From the NCBI GenBank assembly GCA_052390035.1, contig JBQTHI010000109.1:10432-74431 (forward strand): a stretch of 64,000 bases of DNA, in the 5' to 3' direction. Position 1 is the stretch's first letter. Every line of letters starts with the position of its first letter. Position numbers and translations under genes: made by a program. Below are positions 34,882 through 44,220 of this stretch, in pieces. The notes below the pieces were generated by a model. The model saw nothing but the letters and a program-made list of their open reading frames with translations, did not search any database and had not been told where the DNA came from. This DNA is from JBQTHI01 sp052390035 (GTDB taxonomy: Bacteria; Actinomycetota; Acidimicrobiia; Spongiisociales; ZC4RG35).

Positions 34882-35385
34882 ATGCTCGATCTTTCACTCT
34901 TCGCCCTCGGAGCGGCATTGGTCGGTCTGGGGGCCTCTTTGCTGCTGGCTGGTTTCGGGTTGGTTGATCGCGACTCCGGGCTGTCGACAGGAAGCGGCCT
35001 GGTCACCGCACTGGTACTCGTGGTGATCGGCACCTTCTCAATGGGGATTGCCGCGGAGGGCCCGGCCCGCCGCACCCTGGCGTCGGTCCGTTCCGAGATT
35101 GAGCGATCGGTCAGTCGGGCCCTCGCCTCGGTGGCGGTTGGGATCGTGCTGGTGGTAGCAGCCTCTTCTCTTCGTCGTTACGCGGTCGATTTTCCTCCGC
35201 CACTGACCACCGGCGTCGATCTCATCCGGGCCACCGGCGTGGCCGGTTTGTGGCCAGTACCGGTGATCGGTGTACCGCTCGCTTGGGGTGTGCGTCAGGC
35301 CGCCCTCTTCGGGAAATACGGCTTGGAAGCCGAGCTGCCGATCCTCTTCACGGTCTGGGTGATTGCCCTCATCGCTCTCCGATAG
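34882..35385 (+). CDS. Small integral membrane protein, unknown function
   Basis: A 167-residue protein with about four hydrophobic helices (near 5-30, 40-60, 83-100 and 145-165) and an Arg-rich loop between the second and third. I recognise no family. The 131 nt before it hold no gene I can support. It ends overlapping the convergent GNAT gene by 17 nt. Its codon use is like that of its neighbours. Confidence 0.6.
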   Translation: MLDLSLFALGAALVGLGASLLLAGFGLVDRDSGLSTGSGLVTALVLVVIGTFSMGIAAEGPARRTLASVRSEIERSVSRALASVAVGIVLVVAASSLRRYAVDFPPPLTTGVDLIRATGVAGLWPVPVIGVPLAWGVRQAALFGKYGLEAELPILFTVWVIALIALR

Positions 35386-36274
35386 CAGGTCGGGGAACCA
35401 CCTTCTCGTATACGAAGTGTGGATGACGGAGTTCCATCCTCTCTTCGATGAGGGCCGTCTCCAACCATCCGACCCGGGGGATCATGGCCATCAGCCTGGT
35501 GGCGCCCTTCTCCTCTGCCAGGTCGATGAGGGCCCTGACCGCTCGATGGGCGTCATCGGGAGTAGTGATCAGCAGCGAAACCCATAGTTCGTGGTGGTCC
35601 TCGTCGACGACGGCCCAGCCAGACGGACAGGTCCACAGGCTCCGCTGGCGGGCGGCCTCGACCAGGTCGGCGGCGGTGAGCCGGCGAAACGACCAGCCGT
35701 CGGCGCCGTAGAGGCCATGGCCGGTACGAGCGAGGGAGCCCACCGACCAGACCATGAAACCTGGCTCTGCTTCGGCGGCCGGTGCCAGATCAAACCGTTC
35801 AGGACCGGCCAGCCGTCGTCCCCCATTTGATTCAACTCCCTGGGTGGCAAAGGACCGGGAAACCATGACGAATCGAGCGATTCGCCGGTAGCCGAGCTTT
35901 GCCACCTGAGCCTGGGCCACATAGTTGTTCTCCTCCGTGGAGAGCCGGATGACGGCCGCCCCGCGTCTCGTAGCCCAGTCGACGCCGTAGTGGTTGAGCT
36001 GTGACCCGACTCCCTGACGGCGATGATCGGCGTGGACCCGAGCTCCGGACAACCACGCCTCCTTCCCCGACATCATCCGGACGTGCACGACCGCCACCGG
36101 CGAATCGTTTCCGTCGACTGCCACCAACGCCTCTCCGTCGGGTTGGTCGAGCCAGTTCAGATATTCGTCGGGGACATAGTCGCCCCAATCGAAGGTCTCG
36201 GTGGTGAAGGCGGCGATCGCATCCCGATCGGATGCCCGGCCGGGCCGGATTATCAACCCGGTCGCCATCTTCAC
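35369..36274 (-). CDS. GNAT-family acetyltransferase
   Basis: A 301-residue protein with a GNAT domain in the first half (RASDRDAIAAFTTETF, VHADHRRQGVGSQL as the CoA loop, TEENNYVAQAQVAKLGYRR). The C-terminal half is a second, degenerate GNAT-like half (DDAHRAVRALIDLAEEKGATRLM, HPHFVYEKVV). The substrate is unknown. ATG 36274 overlaps the argS stop as ATGA, so it is co-translated with argS. Confidence 0.8.
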   Translation of the reverse strand: MKMATGLIIRPGRASDRDAIAAFTTETFDWGDYVPDEYLNWLDQPDGEALVAVDGNDSPVAVVHVRMMSGKEAWLSGARVHADHRRQGVGSQLNHYGVDWATRRGAAVIRLSTEENNYVAQAQVAKLGYRRIARFVMVSRSFATQGVESNGGRRLAGPERFDLAPAAEAEPGFMVWSVGSLARTGHGLYGADGWSFRRLTAADLVEAARQRSLWTCPSGWAVVDEDHHELWVSLLITTPDDAHRAVRALIDLAEEKGATRLMAMIPRVGWLETALIEERMELRHPHFVYEKVVPRPAIGER

Positions 36275-38073
36275 ATCCGGTCGGGAATCTCGATACCAAG
36301 GGTGTCGAGAGCCAAAGTGAGGGTACGAAGAGTGAGATCGGCAAGGCCGAGCCAGGAGGCCTGCCGGGCTGGGTCCGCTTCATCAAGGATGTGACAGGCG
36401 TCATAAAAGCGGTTCCAGGTGGAGGCGAGGTCGTAGGCGAACTCCGCCACGTGGTTGGGGGCACGCAGTTCGGTAGCTCGGCCAACGGCTGGTGGCAACT
36501 GGAGCAACTGCAACATCAGGTCTCGTTCGGCCTCCACCACCGGCGCCATCACCGGGCCCGGGCGCAGTCCACGTGCTACGGCTTTGCGTTGGATCGATCG
36601 GATGCGGACCGCCCCGTATTGGAGATAGGGGCCGGTCTTTCCTTCAAAGGAGGCGAAGCGGCCCGGGTCGAAGAGATAGTCGGAGTTGCGGTTGTTAATG
36701 AGATCGCCGAATTTGAGCGCCGCCACCCCCACCAGGTGGGCGATCTGCTCTCGCTCCCCGGCCGGGTAATCCTGGGCGATGTCGGCCTCTTCCAGTTTGG
36801 CTCGAGCCGCCGTCTCAACGAGTCTGATCAGGTCGGACAGGCTCACCACCCCGCCGGCGCGAGTCTTGAACGGTTTGCCGTCGCTGCCATTCATGGTGCC
36901 GAAACGGATGTGCTCGAGGTGTACGGAAGGAGGAGCAATGCCCGCCAAACGGGCGGCGCGGAAAACCTGCTCGAGATGATCCGATTGACGGGCATCGACC
37001 ACATACAACGCCAAGTCGATGTCGAGGTCGTTGATCCGCAGGTCGACCGTGGCCAGATCGGTCGTCGAGTAGAGGAAGCCCCCGAGCGAAGTCTCCAGGA
37101 TCAATGGTGGCAACTCTCGTTTGTCCCCGGCTTGGTCGACGCTGACGATCAGTGCTCCCTCGCTTTCCACGGCCAGACCCTGATGGCGAAGCCTTTCAAC
37201 CAAAGGGGCGAGCCGATCGGCCACGTCCGATTCGCCATACCAGAGGTCGAACTCCACTCCTAACGATGAGAAGTCGGCGCGCTGGCTCACCTCGGATACG
37301 CGTTTCATGTGTCTCCACAACGCCACATAGCCGGGCCGCCCCTGTTGAAGCTCGACCGTCGCCCGGCGGGCTCGTTCGGCCCACTCCTCGTCCGTGTCCG
37401 ACCGCTCGGAGGCAGCCGGGTAGATCTCCTGGAGATCGGCCAGCGTCACCGGCGATCCATCCGGATACGGACCGTCGTAGGTGGAGTCGAAGTAAGGCAG
37501 GTCTGGATGTCGCTCCTCGATGGCGACGATGAGAAGACCCATTTGCAGACCCCAGTCACCAAAGTGGGGATCGCGGATCACGCGGTGGCCGAGCAGATGG
37601 AAGAGGCGGGCGAGGGAGTCGCCGATGATGGTGGCCCGCAGATGGCCTGCGTGCATGGCCTTGGCGACGTTGGGCCCCGCGTAGTCGACCAGGACCACCA
37701 AAGGTGGCGAGGCACGAGGGATCCGCAGCAGCGGGTCGGTCTCGGTTCTTTGGGTTTGCTCGGCGAGGAATTGATCGGTGACGGTGAGGTTGATGAAGCC
37801 GGGACCGGCCACTTCCACCTTGGCCAGGGCGGCTCTGGCCGGTTCGACCCCGGCCTCAAGCTGGGCGGCGATGCGGTCGGCCAGGTGACGGGAGTTCTCC
37901 GAAGCGACCTTGGCAGCCGCCAGCGCACCATTGCACTGGAACTGGGCGAGCTCAGGACGCGACGACACCACCACCTTCCCGAATTCGGGGTTGAGCCCGG
38001 CGGCGGCAAACGCCTTTCCAACCAGGTCGGACAGCTCGTCGAGCATCGACATCGCGGGCGCCATTGTGGTCAT
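36271..38073 (-). CDS. argS: Arginyl-tRNA synthetase
   Basis: Class I synthetase of 600 residues. An N-terminal additional domain leads to the HIGH-type motif HAGHLRATIIGD, LGHRVIRDPHFGDWGLQMG, then a KMSK-like loop region GTMNGSDGKPFKTRAGG and the C-terminal DALR anticodon-binding domain (SFEGKTGPYLQYGAVRIRSI). Several Met codons occur in the first ten residues, so the exact start is uncertain; 38073 is the first. It lies 18 nt after the stop of the membrane beta-propeller-like gene and overlaps the GNAT gene. Confidence 0.95.
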   Translation of the reverse strand: MTTMAPAMSMLDELSDLVGKAFAAAGLNPEFGKVVVSSRPELAQFQCNGALAAAKVASENSRHLADRIAAQLEAGVEPARAALAKVEVAGPGFINLTVTDQFLAEQTQRTETDPLLRIPRASPPLVVLVDYAGPNVAKAMHAGHLRATIIGDSLARLFHLLGHRVIRDPHFGDWGLQMGLLIVAIEERHPDLPYFDSTYDGPYPDGSPVTLADLQEIYPAASERSDTDEEWAERARRATVELQQGRPGYVALWRHMKRVSEVSQRADFSSLGVEFDLWYGESDVADRLAPLVERLRHQGLAVESEGALIVSVDQAGDKRELPPLILETSLGGFLYSTTDLATVDLRINDLDIDLALYVVDARQSDHLEQVFRAARLAGIAPPSVHLEHIRFGTMNGSDGKPFKTRAGGVVSLSDLIRLVETAARAKLEEADIAQDYPAGEREQIAHLVGVAALKFGDLINNRNSDYLFDPGRFASFEGKTGPYLQYGAVRIRSIQRKAVARGLRPGPVMAPVVEAERDLMLQLLQLPPAVGRATELRAPNHVAEFAYDLASTWNRFYDACHILDEADPARQASWLGLADLTLRTLTLALDTLGIEIPDRM

Positions 38074-38091
38074 CCCGCCGGCGGACCGGCC

Positions 38092-39702
38092 CTAACCGAC
38101 CGGATCCGTTCGCAGCACGGTCATCGTCGGTTGCTCGACCTGCCCAGACTGATAGTTCACTCCCAAAAGAAAGGTATCGCCAGCCTGCCCGATCAGCGTC
38201 ACAAAGTTGGCGATGAGGCCGGAGTAGGACTTGGCCCAGGTGTACCCGTCGGCCGAAACGAACACATCGGTGCGCGGCTTTGGCTCCCTCCAAAATTTGA
38301 CCAGGTCGGCCAGCGGAAAGGTGAACGTCCTCTCTTCCTGACTTGTGATGGTCACCGAGTCCGTGGCCGCGTCGTAGGAGCCAACCCCGGTCATGGAGAT
38401 GTAACTGCGCAAGCCGTCGCCATCATCGACCCGCAGTCCGCCATCAGCAGTCCTTAGTTTCAGGTCGCCCGACTCGACGATGATCGGCTGGGGGCCTGGG
38501 TAAGTGGCGGTTAGGGCAGCGAAACCGTCCGGTCCGGCGCGAATGTCACCAGCTGGCACATCCGCTGTGGCCTCGACCAGAACGATTCGTTCGCCGTCAT
38601 TCAGGTAGTAGCGGGCGGGGCTCGCCGTACTTATCCCAATGAGGTTGGGTCCCGCACTCGAATAGACGGCATTGGGCACTCGATCGTCGGCCCACCAACC
38701 GAGCCCAAGGGTAGAGATCGTGGTCTCCTGGTGCCCGGCCGACCACGAGGTCTTGACGAATCTGCCGTTGGGCAGAACGGCGATCCTCCCGGAAGTTTCG
38801 GTCAGCTCGGTCCACTGCATCGCGATGTCGTCCGACCGGAGCAGCAACTGCGTCGAATTGTCGGTGTAGCGAATGTCGGTCGACCAGACCTTTACCCCCG
38901 GTGGCGAGACGATCTCCAACCCTCGGTCGTAGACCCAAAGCGCCAAGTCTCCGGTCGTCAGGGCCGGCTCTAACTGAGGAGGGATCAGATCCAGGTAGCC
39001 GGGATCGAGAGCTCTGGTTGTGTAGGCCGTCAGCAACCCGATGCGATCCGACACGGCCAAGCGGATGTTGTGGTATTCAGTATCACCGGTGTCGTCGCGT
39101 ACCGTCGCGGGGGTCCATTGGCGGCCGTCGACCGAGCGCCAGAGCGCCAAACACCCCGGCATCACCCGGAAGTAGCTCTTGCCGGTTTCGCTCCCGATCG
39201 TGCCAGCCGCGGTGAGTCCCTCTCCCCAAACCACCAGGTCATCGATCCTGACCGCTCTTCCGGTCCCGGCCAGAATCTCGGATTCGGTGATCCAGGCGGT
39301 GCCGTCCTCGGAGGAGAGGATCACTACCCGGTCGGTGGGCCGGGGAGGGTTGGCGGCCATCCAATGTCGCCCCTGGAACTCGACCGGTCCCGCGAAGGAG
39401 ACATACCCGTCGAGCCCCGACGCCCTCATCAGGGCGAACCTTTCTTCGCCCACCACCGCCACCCGGGACTGGGGACGGGCGGTGGTGGTCGTCGCCTCCT
39501 CCGGCCGGCGAAGGGTTTCGTCCTCAGGTGGGGCATTGTCGGGTTCGGACGTGGGGATAAGCGCCAGCCCTGTCATCAGCACCAGCGCCAACACGGTCAG
39601 GATAAGGGCGCGGGGACGCCGGGGATTGCCCGGCCTGGCCCGCAGTCGATCGTCGGACTCAGCGTCGAGTTCCACGATCTCGATATCCGGCTGCTCGGCC
39701 AT
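38092..39702 (-). CDS. Anchored extracellular protein with SxDGxxW repeats (paralogue A)
   Basis: A 536-residue protein of unknown function. A cytosolic acidic start (PDIEIVELDAESDD) is followed by one transmembrane helix (ALILTVLALVLMTGLAL), a Thr-rich linker and a large extracellular region. This contains Asp-box-like motifs SSEDGTAW, RSVDGRQW and VSADGYTW, suggesting a beta-propeller. It starts 2 nt after the stop of its tandem paralogue, with which it shares the IEIVELD start, SGLDGY, GPVE-x-x-GRHW, ALTxGDL and the ending layout. Function is open; an envelope sensor or surface binding role is possible. Confidence 0.75.
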   Translation of the reverse strand: MAEQPDIEIVELDAESDDRLRARPGNPRRPRALILTVLALVLMTGLALIPTSEPDNAPPEDETLRRPEEATTTTARPQSRVAVVGEERFALMRASGLDGYVSFAGPVEFQGRHWMAANPPRPTDRVVILSSEDGTAWITESEILAGTGRAVRIDDLVVWGEGLTAAGTIGSETGKSYFRVMPGCLALWRSVDGRQWTPATVRDDTGDTEYHNIRLAVSDRIGLLTAYTTRALDPGYLDLIPPQLEPALTTGDLALWVYDRGLEIVSPPGVKVWSTDIRYTDNSTQLLLRSDDIAMQWTELTETSGRIAVLPNGRFVKTSWSAGHQETTISTLGLGWWADDRVPNAVYSSAGPNLIGISTASPARYYLNDGERIVLVEATADVPAGDIRAGPDGFAALTATYPGPQPIIVESGDLKLRTADGGLRVDDGDGLRSYISMTGVGSYDAATDSVTITSQEERTFTFPLADLVKFWREPKPRTDVFVSADGYTWAKSYSGLIANFVTLIGQAGDTFLLGVNYQSGQVEQPTMTVLRTDPVG

Positions 39703-39704
39703 GT

Positions 39705-41342
39705 CTAATCGAAAGGCCCCGCCCGGTAGACGGTCATCGGCTCCCCCGGGCCGCGGCCGGTCCCGACGGAGCCGAACAGAAAGAAGTCGGCGCCCCCGCC
39801 AACCAGTCGCAGATCATTGGAGAAAAGGCCGATCTGCCCGCTTGACCAGTTGACCCCATCCGTCGAGACATACAGGTCGTATCGGGGCGGTGGGTAGGCA
39901 GATAGCCCTTGTAGGTCGGCTAGGGAAAACTCGAAAGTCTGGTCGCCGGCGACGACGGTGACCATATCGGTGGCCGGGTTGTAGCGGTGTGGGGCGTAGG
40001 GAAAGATCTGGATCGGCTCGGATAGGTCGGGCCCGGTCAGGGTGAGGTCGGAGGTGAGCGTATAGCCGCCCGCCCCGACGCTCATTGATCGGTATTTCGT
40101 ATGGGTCGCCACGGTGGCTGCCAACCCGGCCGGCCCACCGTCCAGCGCCACGTAACCACTCCGGCCGTCTATCTCGGACGGAAAGCTGACCGTGACGAAG
40201 CCGGCTCCGTCGCCGATCAAGTAGCTGGTGCCGGACAATCGTTGTCCGGCCACCCGGTCACCCCAGTTCACGTAATAGTGGGCGGGCGGAACCCTGGAGT
40301 TGAGTTGCCAAACCACCCCAAAAGCAGAGGTGAAGGAGCCAGGGCCGATGGTCACAAAGCCGCCCTCCGGGAGCACGGCGATTGTTCCTGCGAACCCGTC
40401 GAATGGCTCGGTGACCTCCCAGCGCTCTCCGACGCCGGAGCGGAAGAGGAACCCCTTACCGGTCTGATCCCAAAGTGAGGTCGAGGTCGAGAAGATCACG
40501 AGTCCGGGTGGGGCGGCGATCTCCAACCGCCCGTATCCCGGCCACAACCACAGATCACCCCTGGTCAGGGCCGGCTCCAGTTCGGCGGGGATCGCACCCA
40601 GCACAGCCGCAGGGTTGGTCGTGGTCTCCCTCCAACCGTTGACGAGGAGGGTCGAGCCACTGGTCACCACCTGATTGACCCAAAATTGGGTGTTGGCAAT
40701 GGGGGCGCCCAGCGCTTCGGCCCGCCAGTCTCGACCGTCGGTGGAACGCCAGACTGTGAGGTCCCCGGGGAGTGTTAGCCAGTAGGGACTGCCCGCCCTG
40801 GCACCGACGGTTCCGGCGGCGACCAGACCAGCGTTTGAAAGTGCCATCTCATCGACCCGGAGCGCCCCCCCGGGCGGGGCCACCAGTTCGGTCTCGACGG
40901 CCCACGCCCCACCGTCTGCGGAGGACAGAACCACCGCCTTTAGGGCGGGTGGAGGCGGGGTGCCGATGACCCAATGGCGGCCGTTCATCTCGACGGGACC
41001 TGCCAGTGAGGCATAGCCGTCCAGCCCCGACACGAGGGAAATGGGGAAGGACTCATCTGTAACGACCCCGACCAGCATCTCCGGCCGGGTCGGGACGGTG
41101 GTGGCCTCGGCCGGCCGGGGAAGGGTTTCGGCGACGGGTTGGGCCACCTCCGGCTCGGCGGCGGGCAACAGAGCCACTGCCGCCAGCATCACCATCGCCC
41201 CCGCTAAGAGGATCAGCCCCTGGTGACCTCCGGATGCGGCCGGTTGGGTCGGCGGCCGAGCCTCGGGTTCACGATCGAGCTCGACGATCTCAATCTGGGC
41301 CCGATCGGCGGTGGGATCAGTATTTGGCCAACTCCTGGGCAT
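39705..41342 (-). CDS. Anchored extracellular protein with SxDGxxW repeats (paralogue B)
   Basis: A 545-residue tandem paralogue of the next gene. It has the same order: short cytosolic part with QIEIVELDREPEARP, one transmembrane helix (LILLAGAMVMLAAVALL), a Pro/Thr linker, then an extracellular region with SSADGGAW, RSTDGRDW and VSTDGVNW. ATG 41342 was chosen as the only start that puts the IEIVELD motif near the N-terminus as in the paralogue; it overlaps the end of the E1 gene by 26 nt. The frame remains open to 41510 inside that gene. Confidence 0.72.
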   Translation of the reverse strand: MPRSWPNTDPTADRAQIEIVELDREPEARPPTQPAASGGHQGLILLAGAMVMLAAVALLPAAEPEVAQPVAETLPRPAEATTVPTRPEMLVGVVTDESFPISLVSGLDGYASLAGPVEMNGRHWVIGTPPPPALKAVVLSSADGGAWAVETELVAPPGGALRVDEMALSNAGLVAAGTVGARAGSPYWLTLPGDLTVWRSTDGRDWRAEALGAPIANTQFWVNQVVTSGSTLLVNGWRETTTNPAAVLGAIPAELEPALTRGDLWLWPGYGRLEIAAPPGLVIFSTSTSLWDQTGKGFLFRSGVGERWEVTEPFDGFAGTIAVLPEGGFVTIGPGSFTSAFGVVWQLNSRVPPAHYYVNWGDRVAGQRLSGTSYLIGDGAGFVTVSFPSEIDGRSGYVALDGGPAGLAATVATHTKYRSMSVGAGGYTLTSDLTLTGPDLSEPIQIFPYAPHRYNPATDMVTVVAGDQTFEFSLADLQGLSAYPPPRYDLYVSTDGVNWSSGQIGLFSNDLRLVGGGADFFLFGSVGTGRGPGEPMTVYRAGPFD

Positions 41343-43344
41343 GGCGGATGATTCCCTCGGGGTTGGGATAAACCATTTCTTCGAGCTCGGAGGCATAAGG
41401 GAAGGCGGGCAGATCACCCAGGGCATAGCGGCGAACCGGGGCGTCGAGCCACTCGAACGCCTTGTCGGCCACCTGGGCGGCCAGCTCCGCCCCGTACCCA
41501 ACGAATTCATTGTCCTCGTGAACGATCAACACCCGGCTGGTCTTTCGCACCGAGGCTTCGATGGTGGGCCAGTCGAGCGGCTTGAGGGTCCGCAAGTCGA
41601 TCACCTCCGGGGAGATGTCGAGCGCCTCGAGCGGGTCCACCGCTTCCATCGTGAAGTGGGCCATCGCCCCGTAGGTGAGGATGGTGAGGTCAGAGCCGGA
41701 ATGGCGGATGGCCGCCTGGCCGATGGGGACCCGCCACTCACCTTCGGGATACGGTCCTTTGGCCAGTCGATAGAGTTTCTTCGGTTCGAGGAACATCACC
41801 GGATCGGGGTCCTCGACCGCCGAGAAGAGGAGACCCTTGACATCGGCGGGAGTGGAGGGCGCCACCACCTTGAGGCCGGGGACATGGGCGTAATAGACCT
41901 CGATCGACTGCGAGTGGTAGAGGGCGCCGTGGATACCACCCCCGAATGGAACCCGGATGACGATCGGGCATGACCATTGCCCGTTGCTGCGGTAGTGGAT
42001 CCGGGCTGCCTCTGAAACGATCTGGTCAAAAGCCGGGTGGATGTAGTCGGCGAACTGGATCTCGGCGATCGGTTTGGCGCCGGCCGCGGACATCCCGATG
42101 GCCAGCCCGGCGATCAGTGATTCCGAGATCGGGGTGTTGAAGCAACGGGCATCGCCGAACCGTTCAGTTAGTCCTTGGGTGGCCTTGAAGACCCCGCCCT
42201 TTTTCCCGGCCACGTCTTCGCCGAAAACGGTGGTGTCGGGGTGGACTTCCATGACTTCGTGAATTGCCCGGTTGATGGCCGTGATCAGGTTCACCTCAGC
42301 ACCGGCCGGCCGCACGGTGGGGGCGGTTACGGCCGGCCCCGGTTCGATCAGCCTGGCGTACACGTGGCTGTATGGGTCGTCGGGCGGTGGCGATGCCTCC
42401 GCCTCCTCGACCGCACTCGCCACCGAGCGGGTTACCTCTTCTCCGATCTGCTGCTCGTCGGCGGCAGTGAGGAGCCGCTCTTCGATCAGATATTGCTTGA
42501 GGGTGGTCAGTGGATCTTGCCGGCGCCACTCCTCCACCTCTTCCCGGTCTCGGTAGAGCCGATCGTCGTCGTCCGAGGTGTGGGCGTAGTACCGGTAGGT
42601 CTCGGCCTCGATCAAGCTGGGACCGTCTCCCCGGCGGGCTCGGTCGGCCGCCTCCCGAACCACGCGGAAGACCTCGAGCGGATCGTTGCCGTCCACCAGG
42701 TAGCCCTCGATCCCATAGCCGGTTGCCCGTTGGTGGATGGCCCCGGCCACCTCATCTTTGCTCGGCACCGAGATGGCATAACGGTTGTTCTCTGTAATGA
42801 AAAGCATCGGCAGCCGGTGGATGCCGGCGAAGTTGACCGACTCGTGCCAATCCCCCTCCGAGGTGGAGCCTTCGCCTCCATAAACCACCACCACCCCCGG
42901 CTGTTCTCGAATCTGGAGAGCCCGAGCGATGCCGGCGGCGTGGGGGTACTGGGTGCCGATGCACGAGGATTGGGTGAACACCCGGCGAGGGACATCCGAC
43001 CAGTGGTTGGGGATCTGGCGTCCACCGGAGAGAGGATCGTCGCCTCGGGCAAAGGCGGCCAGAAACACGTCGCGGATCGGAGTGCCCCATGCCAACGCCA
43101 CCCCCAGGTCGCGGTAATAGGGGAGCAGCCAATCGCGTTCGGGGTCGAGGGCGAAGACCGAGGCGACCTGGACCGCCTCATGACCGGACGAGCCGACCAC
43201 GAAGGGGATTCGTCCCTGACGGTTGAGGGCGTACATGCGGTCGTCGATCCGGCGGGCGGTGAGCATCAGCCGGTACATGTCGAGTAGGTGGTCATCGGAC
43301 AGCCCCAGGTCACGATGATGAAGGTGGCGTTTCATCCACTCCAT
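41317..43344 (-). CDS. Fused alpha-beta E1 of a 2-oxoacid dehydrogenase complex
   Basis: Thiamine-diphosphate decarboxylase of about 675 residues with alpha and beta subunits in one chain. The alpha half holds HEAVQVASVFAL, PYYRDLGVALAWG and the TPP site GGEGSTSEGDWHE with NFAGIHRLP and ITENN; the usual GDG reads GEG. The beta half holds FGEDVAGKKGGVF, NTPISESLIAGLAIG, EIQFADYIHPAFDQ, VPFGGGIHGALYHSQSIE, LTYGAM and RTLKPLDW. Fused forms mostly act on branched-chain or pyruvate-type acids; E2 and E3 are not in the window. The start at 43344 is tentative; the frame is open to 43425, and a TACACT box and AAAGGAG lie in between. Confidence 0.87.
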   Translation of the reverse strand: MEWMKRHLHHRDLGLSDDHLLDMYRLMLTARRIDDRMYALNRQGRIPFVVGSSGHEAVQVASVFALDPERDWLLPYYRDLGVALAWGTPIRDVFLAAFARGDDPLSGGRQIPNHWSDVPRRVFTQSSCIGTQYPHAAGIARALQIREQPGVVVVYGGEGSTSEGDWHESVNFAGIHRLPMLFITENNRYAISVPSKDEVAGAIHQRATGYGIEGYLVDGNDPLEVFRVVREAADRARRGDGPSLIEAETYRYYAHTSDDDDRLYRDREEVEEWRRQDPLTTLKQYLIEERLLTAADEQQIGEEVTRSVASAVEEAEASPPPDDPYSHVYARLIEPGPAVTAPTVRPAGAEVNLITAINRAIHEVMEVHPDTTVFGEDVAGKKGGVFKATQGLTERFGDARCFNTPISESLIAGLAIGMSAAGAKPIAEIQFADYIHPAFDQIVSEAARIHYRSNGQWSCPIVIRVPFGGGIHGALYHSQSIEVYYAHVPGLKVVAPSTPADVKGLLFSAVEDPDPVMFLEPKKLYRLAKGPYPEGEWRVPIGQAAIRHSGSDLTILTYGAMAHFTMEAVDPLEALDISPEVIDLRTLKPLDWPTIEASVRKTSRVLIVHEDNEFVGYGAELAAQVADKAFEWLDAPVRRYALGDLPAFPYASELEEMVYPNPEGIIRHAQELAKY

Positions 43345-43426
43345 GGGGATGACAGCTCTCGGAAGGGGATGGCGCTCCTTTCTGTGGAAAGTGTAACGGT
43401 CCGGGCCGGCGATGGACCTGCCCATT

Positions 43427-43432
43427 TAGGAT
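43427..43432 (+). promoter_or_regulatory. Putative -10 box of leaderless gene at 43439
   Basis: TAGGAT followed by 6 nt and ATG 43439, no Shine-Dalgarno. Confidence 0.4.
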
Positions 43433-43438
43433 GATCGG

Positions 43439-44203
43439 ATGATCAAGTCGGCATACCTGCGGGTCTACCTGCCGGAGACCAAGGTCCGCGCTTGGGAGCA
43501 ACACCCGGCACGATCGAACGTGCGGTCTCGGCGGTGGGAGCCTTACGGTTTTGTCGGTGAGTCGATGATTGAAGACGCTCTCATCGTCGAATGGCGAGGC
43601 GAAAGGTACGTCTGCCCGCGGCGCCCTCAGCTGCGGATGCTGGAGGGGGTTCTCGCCATGTACCGGGCGCTCGAGGTTCACGGACAGTCGGTCATCATCC
43701 CCGAGCGGGTCGCTCGACAGGCCGACCGGGAGCTGCGCCACCTTCGGGCCGGGGAGCCGGACATCAGGTCGCAGATCCTCACCTCTGCCTGGCATGTTCC
43801 GCTGCGCTGGTTCGTTGCCTTCGACGCGACAGAACGAGTCTTCGACGACGAGGAAGGGCGGGTATCGCTTCGCTACCGAACCTCCCTGGAGCAGGCTCTG
43901 AGTCGGATCGATCGGGCTGTGGCGTTGCTCACCAGCGCCCAAATGTCCGAAACCCTCATCGACTACCTGGCCTCGCTGGGCGTGTGGCTGCGTGACTTCC
44001 CACCGGAGTCGATGGTCGAGCTCGACTATGGCGACGTTGTCGAGCTGTTCGCCATAGCCGATGTGGTCCTCGATGAGTCGGCGGCCGAGATCTGGGCCTC
44101 GATCGAAGCGATGGCGGCCGGCGACGCCGCGGCCGCCGCTGAGCTGTATACCGCGGTCGTGGCTCGGTGGGAGCCGGCCCAGGCGGTGGCGTTCTCCAAC
44201 TGA
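43439..44203 (+). CDS. Conserved-looking protein of unknown function
   Basis: A 254-residue soluble protein I cannot assign. It opens SAYLRVYLPETKVRAWEQ, carries a WRGERYVCPRRPQLRMLEG segment near 57-75, and its second half is helical and acidic with an Ala-rich end. No signal peptide or membrane helix is seen. It is divergent from the E1 gene and 23 nt before the acyl-CoA dehydrogenase gene on the same strand, though that gene has its own -10-like box. The N-terminal WEPYGFVGES and arrangement suggest an actinobacterial family known only as hypothetical. Confidence 0.65.
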   Translation: MIKSAYLRVYLPETKVRAWEQHPARSNVRSRRWEPYGFVGESMIEDALIVEWRGERYVCPRRPQLRMLEGVLAMYRALEVHGQSVIIPERVARQADRELRHLRAGEPDIRSQILTSAWHVPLRWFVAFDATERVFDDEEGRVSLRYRTSLEQALSRIDRAVALLTSAQMSETLIDYLASLGVWLRDFPPESMVELDYGDVVELFAIADVVLDESAAEIWASIEAMAAGDAAAAAELYTAVVARWEPAQAVAFSN

Positions 44204-44214
44204 TACGCCACTGG

Positions 44215-44220
44215 TAGTTT
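44215..44220 (+). promoter_or_regulatory. Putative -10 box of leaderless acyl-CoA dehydrogenase gene
   Basis: TAGTTT followed by 6 nt and ATG 44227; no Shine-Dalgarno. Confidence 0.4.

Noticed and set aside
42175..43287. Long plus-strand open frame of 370 codons opposite the fused E1 gene
   Set aside because: It is a GC-driven shadow of the minus-strand gene; the translation has no family motifs while the opposite strand has full E1 motifs. The same applies to long opposite-strand frames at 15328-16434, 37309-38457 and 56322-57770.
43425..43425. Start of the fused E1 gene at 43425
   Set aside because: The additional 27 residues are Arg- and Pro-rich and overlap a promoter-like TACACT and an AAAGGAG stretch; the later ATG at 43344 seems better, though it is not certain.
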